Source: Pseudomonadota bacterium
GTDB lineage: Bacteria > Myxococcota > Myxococcia > Myxococcales > Vulgatibacteraceae
Assembly (NCBI GenBank): GCA_023436385.1
Contig: JAEZJH010000156.1
Span: 1-5,648, forward strand
Direction: 5' to 3'
Length of the DNA stretch: 5,648 nucleotides
The translations under genes and the position numbers were made by a program. How positions within the stretch are numbered: position 1 is the first letter of the stretch; every line of letters begins with the position of its first letter. Below, piece by piece: positions 1 to 5,648 of the stretch. The notes under the pieces are model-generated. The model was not told the DNA's origin. It saw only the letters and a list, made by a program, of their open reading frames with translations, and did no database searches.

Positions 1-892
1 GCGCGCCGGTGGGGATCGGCCGTCCGTCGATGGTGGCCTTGGCTCCCTTTACCTCGAGCACGCCGCGGCGGTAGGCCCAGCACATGTAGCTGACGGAGAC
101 GAAGAAGCTGGCCGGGACCCGGTGCCGGGCGCCGATCTTCACGCCGAGCACGGTGGTGCCGCCGCCGAAGCCCATCGGCCCGATCCCCAGCTCCTGGAGC
201 GATCCCTCCAGCTCCTTCTCCAGCTCGTCGAGAGCGGAGTTCGGGTTCCGATCGTCGAGGCGGCGGAACAGCTGCTCCTTCGACTCCTGGTAGCTCGCCA
301 CCCGGTCGCCGCCCACGCCGACGCCGATCGTCCCGGGGGCGCAGCCGAAGCCCTGGGCCTTGTGGACCGCGTCGATCAGGCAGCGGCGGACGCCGTCGAG
401 GTCGCGGCCGGCGCCGAGGTTCTCGTCCGGGAGCGAGTACTGGACGCCCATGTTCTCGCAGCCGCCGCCCTTCATCATCAGGCGGACGCGGACGCCCTTC
501 TCCTTGCGGGCGTGAAAGTGGAGGTAGGGCGAGCCGTCGCCGACGTTGTCGCCGCTGTTCTTGCCGGTGATCGAGTCGACGGCGTTGGGCCGGAGGTAGG
601 AGCGCTTCGTCGCCTCCCGGACCGCCTCGATCACGTCCTTCTCCAGCCGGTGCGGCGAGACGTCGGGACCGTGGTCGACGTAGAAGATCAGCGTGCCGGT
701 GTCCTGGCAGATCGGCGCCGCGGCCTTCTCCGCCGCCGCCACGTTCTCGAGCATCAGCTCGAAGGTGCGGTGGGAGCGGGAGCCCGGCGACTCGCGATCG
801 CGGGCGGCGGCGAGGGCGTCGAGGACGTCGTCGGGCAGGGTGGAGGAGGTCCGGCGGATCAGCTCGAGGATCTGGGGCTTCAGCGTGGGCAT
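1..892 (-). CDS. Class I [4Fe-4S] fumarate hydratase, alpha (N-terminal) region, 3' end cut by window
   Basis: Iron-sulfur hydro-lyase that interconverts fumarate and L-malate in the TCA cycle; cytosolic and oxygen-sensitive in known relatives. Read from ATG at 892 with 297 codons visible; the frame is still open at position 1. The family signature is clear: ICQDTG (Cys62), KGGGCENMG (Cys145), FGCAPGT followed by GVGVGGDR (Cys184), and SFFVSVSYMCWAYRRG (Cys271). Cys62, Cys184 and Cys271 have the order and approximate spacing of the three cluster-ligating cysteines of E. coli FumA (105, 224, 318). Cys145 sits where FumA has Ser in its KGGGS motif. The visible part corresponds to the alpha half of the enzyme; whether a beta domain is fused downstream or encoded separately cannot be seen. 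L-tartrate dehydratase alpha subunit is the main alternative, since the two share this fold and motifs. The Shine-Dalgarno upstream of 892 is weak. It lies 147 nt after cysQ on the same strand. Confidence 0.9.
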   Translation of the reverse strand, partial: MPTLKPQILELIRRTSSTLPDDVLDALAAARDRESPGSRSHRTFELMLENVAAAEKAAAPICQDTGTLIFYVDHGPDVSPHRLEKDVIEAVREATKRSYLRPNAVDSITGKNSGDNVGDGSPYLHFHARKEKGVRVRLMMKGGGCENMGVQYSLPDENLGAGRDLDGVRRCLIDAVHKAQGFGCAPGTIGVGVGGDRVASYQESKEQLFRRLDDRNPNSALDELEKELEGSLQELGIGPMGFGGGTTVLGVKIGARHRVPASFFVSVSYMCWAYRRGVLEVKGAKATIDGRPIPTGA

Positions 893-3800
893 GGGCGTCT
901 CGTCGGAAGCTTTGGGGTAGCCGGATCAGCATGGCGTCCGGGCCGCGCTCCCTCCAAACGCCCGGGGGCGCCGGTCCTTCCCGAGTCCGTCGGGTAGCTT
1001 ACGCTTGCGCGAGGACGGGGGTGCCGGAAAACACCCCGGCTACGACCCGGCGGCCAGCGGCGCGGTGATCGCCCGGATCGCCGGGAACGCCGCTTCGGCG
1101 CAGCCGAGGAGCCCGCGCACGTTGGCCAGCTCGGTGCCGTCGTAGCGGTAGGGCTCGCCGCGGAGATCGGTGAGGACCCCGCCCGCCGCCCGGAGCATCG
1201 CCTCCGGGGCGCAGGAGTCCCAGCGCTGGCTCTTCGCTCCGGGGTGGAGGTAGAGGTCCGCCTCGCCCTCGGCGAGGAGGCCGCACTTGAGGCCCACCGA
1301 GCCGCACTCGATCACCCGGGTGATCCCCAGCGCCGCGCGGATCGCGTCGGTCTTCCGCGAGCGGTGGGAGCGGGAGACGACCAGCCGCATCGCCGCCGGA
1401 TCGGTCACCGGACGCAGGCGGAGCGAGCGGGTCTCTCCCTGGGTCTCCAGGGTGCAGCCGTCGCCGACGATCCCGGCGTAGAGCTTGTCGCCGACCGGCC
1501 GGTAGACCACGCCGAGCCGCGCCTCGCCGTCGACCGCCAGGCCCACGTGCACCGCGAACTCGCCGTTCCGGTTGACGAACTCGGCGGTGCCGTCGAGGGG
1601 ATCGACGAACCAGCAGCGGCGGCGCGTCCGGGCGTCGCCGAAGTCGGCCGATTCCTCCGCGACGATCCCGTCGCCGGGGAAGGCCCGGCGCAGCTCCTCG
1701 ACTAGGAAGGCGTTGGACCGCCGATCGGCCTCCGTGACGGGACCCGCGTCGTCGGCCTTCTCCACCACGGCGAAGTCGGTGGCGTAGACCTCGAGGAGGA
1801 TCCGCCCCGCCTCCCGGGCCAGGGTTCGGGCTACCGCTAGCTCGCGGGTCAGCTCCACGCGCTCCTCGGTTATCGCGGCGCCACGAACACCGGCAGCCGG
1901 ACGCCGTCGGGCCGTCGTTCCGCCCGGGGCGGCGCCTTCTCGACGATCGACACCACCGGACCGACCAGGTCGTACTCGTGGGCCTCCTCGACGCGGACGC
2001 GCACCAGGTCCCCGGGCGAGACCTCCAGGTCGGAGAGGTCATTGATAATCACCGTGCCGTCGATCTCCGGCGCCTGCCCGGCGTGGCGGCCGACCAGCAG
2101 GTGCTCGGTCTCCTCGTGCGGACCCTCGACCAGCACCTCCAGCTCCCGGCCGACCAGGACCTCCTGCTGCTCCCGGTTGATCGCCGCCTGGAGTTCCATC
2201 GCCTCCGCCCAGCGGGCCTGCTTCACCTCTTCGGGAAGCTGCCCCTCCATGGCGCCGGCGGCGGTCCCCTCCTCCTGCGAGTAGGTGAAGATCCCCAGCC
2301 GCTCGAAGCGCTGCTCCCGGATGAAGTCGAGGAGGAGCCGGAAGTCCTCCTCCGTCTCCCCCGGGAGGCCGACGATCAGCGAGGTGCGGAGCACGAGGCC
2401 GGGGATCTCCGCGCGGAGCTTGCCGAGCAGCTCCCGCAGGAAGGCGGCGTTCCGGCCGCGCTTCATCGCCCGGAGGAGCCGGTCGCTCGCGTGCTGCACC
2501 GGCATGTCGAGGTACTTCACCACCGTGGGGACGTCGCGGATCGCGGCGATCAGCTCGTCGGGAAAGTTCCGCGGGTAGGCGTAGTGGAGGCGGATCCAGC
2601 GCGGCCCCTTCACCTCGCCGAGCGCCCGGACCAGCTCGTGGAGCTTGGGCTTGCCGGGGAGGTCGTGGCCGTAGGCGGTGAGATCCTGGGCGACCAGGTT
2701 CAGCTCCCGGGCGCCTTCCCGGGCGAGCCGCTCCGCCTCCCGGACGATGTCCGGGATCGGCCGGGAGCGCTGCTCGCCGCGCAGCTTGGGGATGATGCAG
2801 AAGGCGCACTCGTTGTCACAGCCCTCGCTGATCTTCAGGTAGGCCGTGTACGAGGGGAGCGAGTTGACCCGCGGGGTGAGGGCGTCGTGGATGTAGTGCG
2901 GGTCGGGGATCACCTGCCGCGGCGCGGCGGCGCCGTCCCGGAGGAGCACGGGCAGGCCGGCGTAGGCCGAGGTGCCGACGAAGTGGTCGACCTCCGGCAG
3001 TTCCTTGGCCAGCTCCTCGGGGTAGCGCTGGGAGAGGCAGCCGGCCACCACCAGCTTCTTCGCCCGGCCGAGCTCCTTGTAGCGGGCCGCCTCGAGGATC
3101 GCCTGGACCGACTCGTCTTTCGACGCCTCGATGAACGCGCAGGTGTTGACGACGATCACCTCGGCGTCGTCGGGCCTGTCGGCGAGGGTCCAGCCCTCCT
3201 CGAGGAAGCCGCCGAGCATCACCTCGGAGTCCACCCGGTTCTTCGGGCAGCCCAGGGTGACGATGTGGACCGATTTCTTGCCGCTCTTTACCAAGCGAGT
3301 CACTCCCGGGGGCTTTGCCGGTTGGACCGGCGGACCGGTCCAGGAGGCGTCCACGGATTCCTGCCTCCGGCAGGAATTCCGCAAGTCAAAAGCTGCGCGA
3401 GCAAGGCCGCCCGCATGGCGGGCGTCCTTACTCGCGAAAATTGGTGTACTGCATATCCAAATGCATCGCGTCGGCGTTCTCGCGGCACAAACGGATGATC
3501 GCCTGGAGATCGTCCCGGTCCTTCCCGGTGACGCGGATCAGGTCCCCCTGGATCGCCGGCTGGACCTTGAGCTTGGTGTCCTTGATCTTCTTCACCAGCT
3601 CCTTGGCCTTGTCCTGCGGGATGCCCTGCTGGAGCTCGACGTCCTGGGTGTACTGCTTGCCGCCGGCCGGCTTCTTCGTCCCGCGGGTGAGCGAGTTGGC
3701 GGTGATCCCGCGCTTCACCAGCTTGCCGAGGAGCACGTCCCACACCTGCTCGATCCGCTCCTCGCCGTCGGTCTTCATTACCAGCCGCTTCTTGTCGTCG

Positions 3801-5648
3801 GAGAGGGAGATCTCCACCGGCACGCCGCGGAAGTCCCAGCGGGTGGTCAGCTCCTTCTTGGACTGGTTGACGGCGTTGTCGACCTCCTGGAGATCGACCT
3901 TGCAGACGATGTCGAACGAGGGCATGGCGCCTCCTTCCTTGTCAAAAGCCTAAAGCCCGATCAGAGCTCGATGACCACCGGCAGCACCACCGGCGGCCGC
4001 GCCGACTGGCGCTTCCATACCCGCCGGACGGCCCGGCGGACCTCTTCCTGTACGGCGCCGGCGTCGGCGCGGGTCCCGGGGGCCAGCGCGCCCAGGGTGG
4101 CGAGGACCTCGCGGCGGAGCTCGGGGAGGAGCGCCGCCTCGTCCGGGATCGCCAGGCCGCGGGAGGTCAGCTCCGGGCCCCGCACCACCTCGCCGCTGGT
4201 CCGGTCGACCACCACCACCACGATGGCCAGGCCGGTCTCCGCGAGGAGGCTCCGCTCCCTGAGCACCAGCGCCGGCACGTCGGGCCCGCCGCGGCTCTCG
4301 ACGTAAACCCGGCCCGAGGGCACGGTGCCGTTGACGAAGGCCCGGCCGTCCTCGAACTGGAGCACGTCGCCGTCGAGGAGCAGGTGGCAGGCGCGCTCGG
4401 GGAGGCCGGTCTCCTGGGCGGTCCGGGCGTGGCGGGCGAGGTGGCGGTACTCGCCGTGGATGGGGACGAAGTGTCGGGGCTGGGTGAGCCGCAGCATCAG
4501 CCGCTGCTCCTCCCGGTAGGCGTGGCCGGAGGCGTGGATCTCCTCGGCGGACTCGTAGACCACCTCCGCGCCGCGGCGGACCAGGTGGTTCACCATGTGG
4601 CCGATCGCCACCTCGTTCCCCGGGATGTAGCGGGACGAGAGGATCACCAGGTCGCCCTCGTCGATCGGGAAGGGCGCGGAGGGATCGCCGGTGGCCATCC
4701 GCACCAGCGCCGCCCGCGGCTCGCCCTGGGCGCCGGTGGAGAGCACGGTGACCGCGTCGTGGCGGAGCTTCTTCCCCTCGTCGAGGTCGACGATGAGGCC
4801 GAGCGGCACCTCGAGGAAGCCCAGCTCCGCGGCGATCCGCACGTTCTCCTGCATCGAGCGGCCCACCAGCACCACCTTCCGGCCGAAGCGGCGGGAGGCG
4901 TCGAGGACCTGCTGGATCCGGTGGACGTTGGAGGCGAAGGTGCTCACCACCACCCGGGCCCGGGCCCGGGCGAAGACCGTCTCGAGGGCGGTGCCCACCT
5001 GCCGCTCGGAGAGGGAGACTCCGGGACGCTCGGAGTTGGTGGAGTCGGAGAGGAGGGCGAGGACGCCGCTCTTTCCCAGGGCGCCGAAGCGGGCCAGGTC
5101 GGTGGGGCGATCGTCGATCGGGCGGTGGTCGATCTTGAAGTCGCCGGTGTGGACCACCAGGCCCTCCGGCGTGTCGATCCCGAGGCCGTAGCCGTCGGGG
5201 ATCGAGTGGGTGACCGGCACGCCCTCGACCACGAAGTCGTGGCCCAGCTCGAGCTTCTCGCCGGGCGGCAGCTCCCGGAGGTCGCCCTCGACCCCGGCCT
5301 CGGCGAGCTTCGGCTTCAGCAGCGCCAGGGTGAAGCGCGAGCCGTAGACCGGGAGCTTCCGCTCGCCCAGATCCCGGAGGAGGAAGGGGACGGCGCCCAG
5401 GTGATCCTCGTGGCCGTGGGTGAGCACCAGGGCCCGGAGCTTGTCGGCGATCGAGTGGACGAAGGTGAAGTCGGGGACCACCACGTCGACGCCCAGGCCC
5501 GACTCCTGCGGGAACATCAGCCCGCAGTCGACGAGCACCGCGTCCCCGGCGGTCTCGAGCACCATCGAGTTGAGGCCGATCTCGCCCAGGCCTCCCAGGG
5601 GGATGATTCGCAGCACGCCGTCCTGTCCCGCGAGGGCCCGTCCACGAC

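Overview
This is a strongly GC-rich, densely coding bacterial chromosomal segment. I read five protein genes, all on the minus strand, so transcription runs from the high-coordinate end towards position 1. The gene set is RNase J, YajQ, RimO, a CysQ-type phosphatase and a class I iron-sulfur fumarase. Together with the GC-rich codon use and the GTG/TTG starts, it fits a high-GC member of the former Deltaproteobacteria, perhaps Myxococcota. That placement is inference from general knowledge, not from a search.

Layout in order of transcription: rnj (RNase J, 5616-3961, near complete or complete), a 35-nt gap, yajQ (3925-3428), a 133-nt gap with three consecutive perfect inverted repeats, rimO (about 3294-1870), an 11-nt gap, cysQ (1858-1040), a 147-nt gap with one weaker stem-loop, then the alpha region of a class I fumarate hydratase (892 to beyond position 1, cut by the window edge). 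No tRNA, rRNA, CRISPR array, insertion sequence or phage-like gene was seen. No intergenic stretch exceeds 150 nt.

Four of the five genes relate to RNA, ribosomes or nucleotide by-products: RNase J degrades and matures RNA, YajQ is a small nucleotide- or nucleic-acid-binding protein, RimO methylthiolates ribosomal protein S12, and CysQ hydrolyses 3'-phosphoadenosine nucleotides, known inhibitors of some exoribonucleases. The fumarase belongs to the TCA cycle and probably forms a separate transcription unit or a read-through tail. rnj-yajQ and rimO-cysQ look like tightly coupled pairs. The yajQ-rimO junction is where termination, attenuation or RNA processing could act.

I do not see an undescribed multi-gene system here. 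The genes are recognisable housekeeping families. The most interesting unexplained structure is the hairpin cluster between yajQ and rimO, followed by the uncertain rimO start it creates and the RNase J/CysQ neighbourhood. The long plus-strand open frames look like antisense shadows of GC-rich genes.
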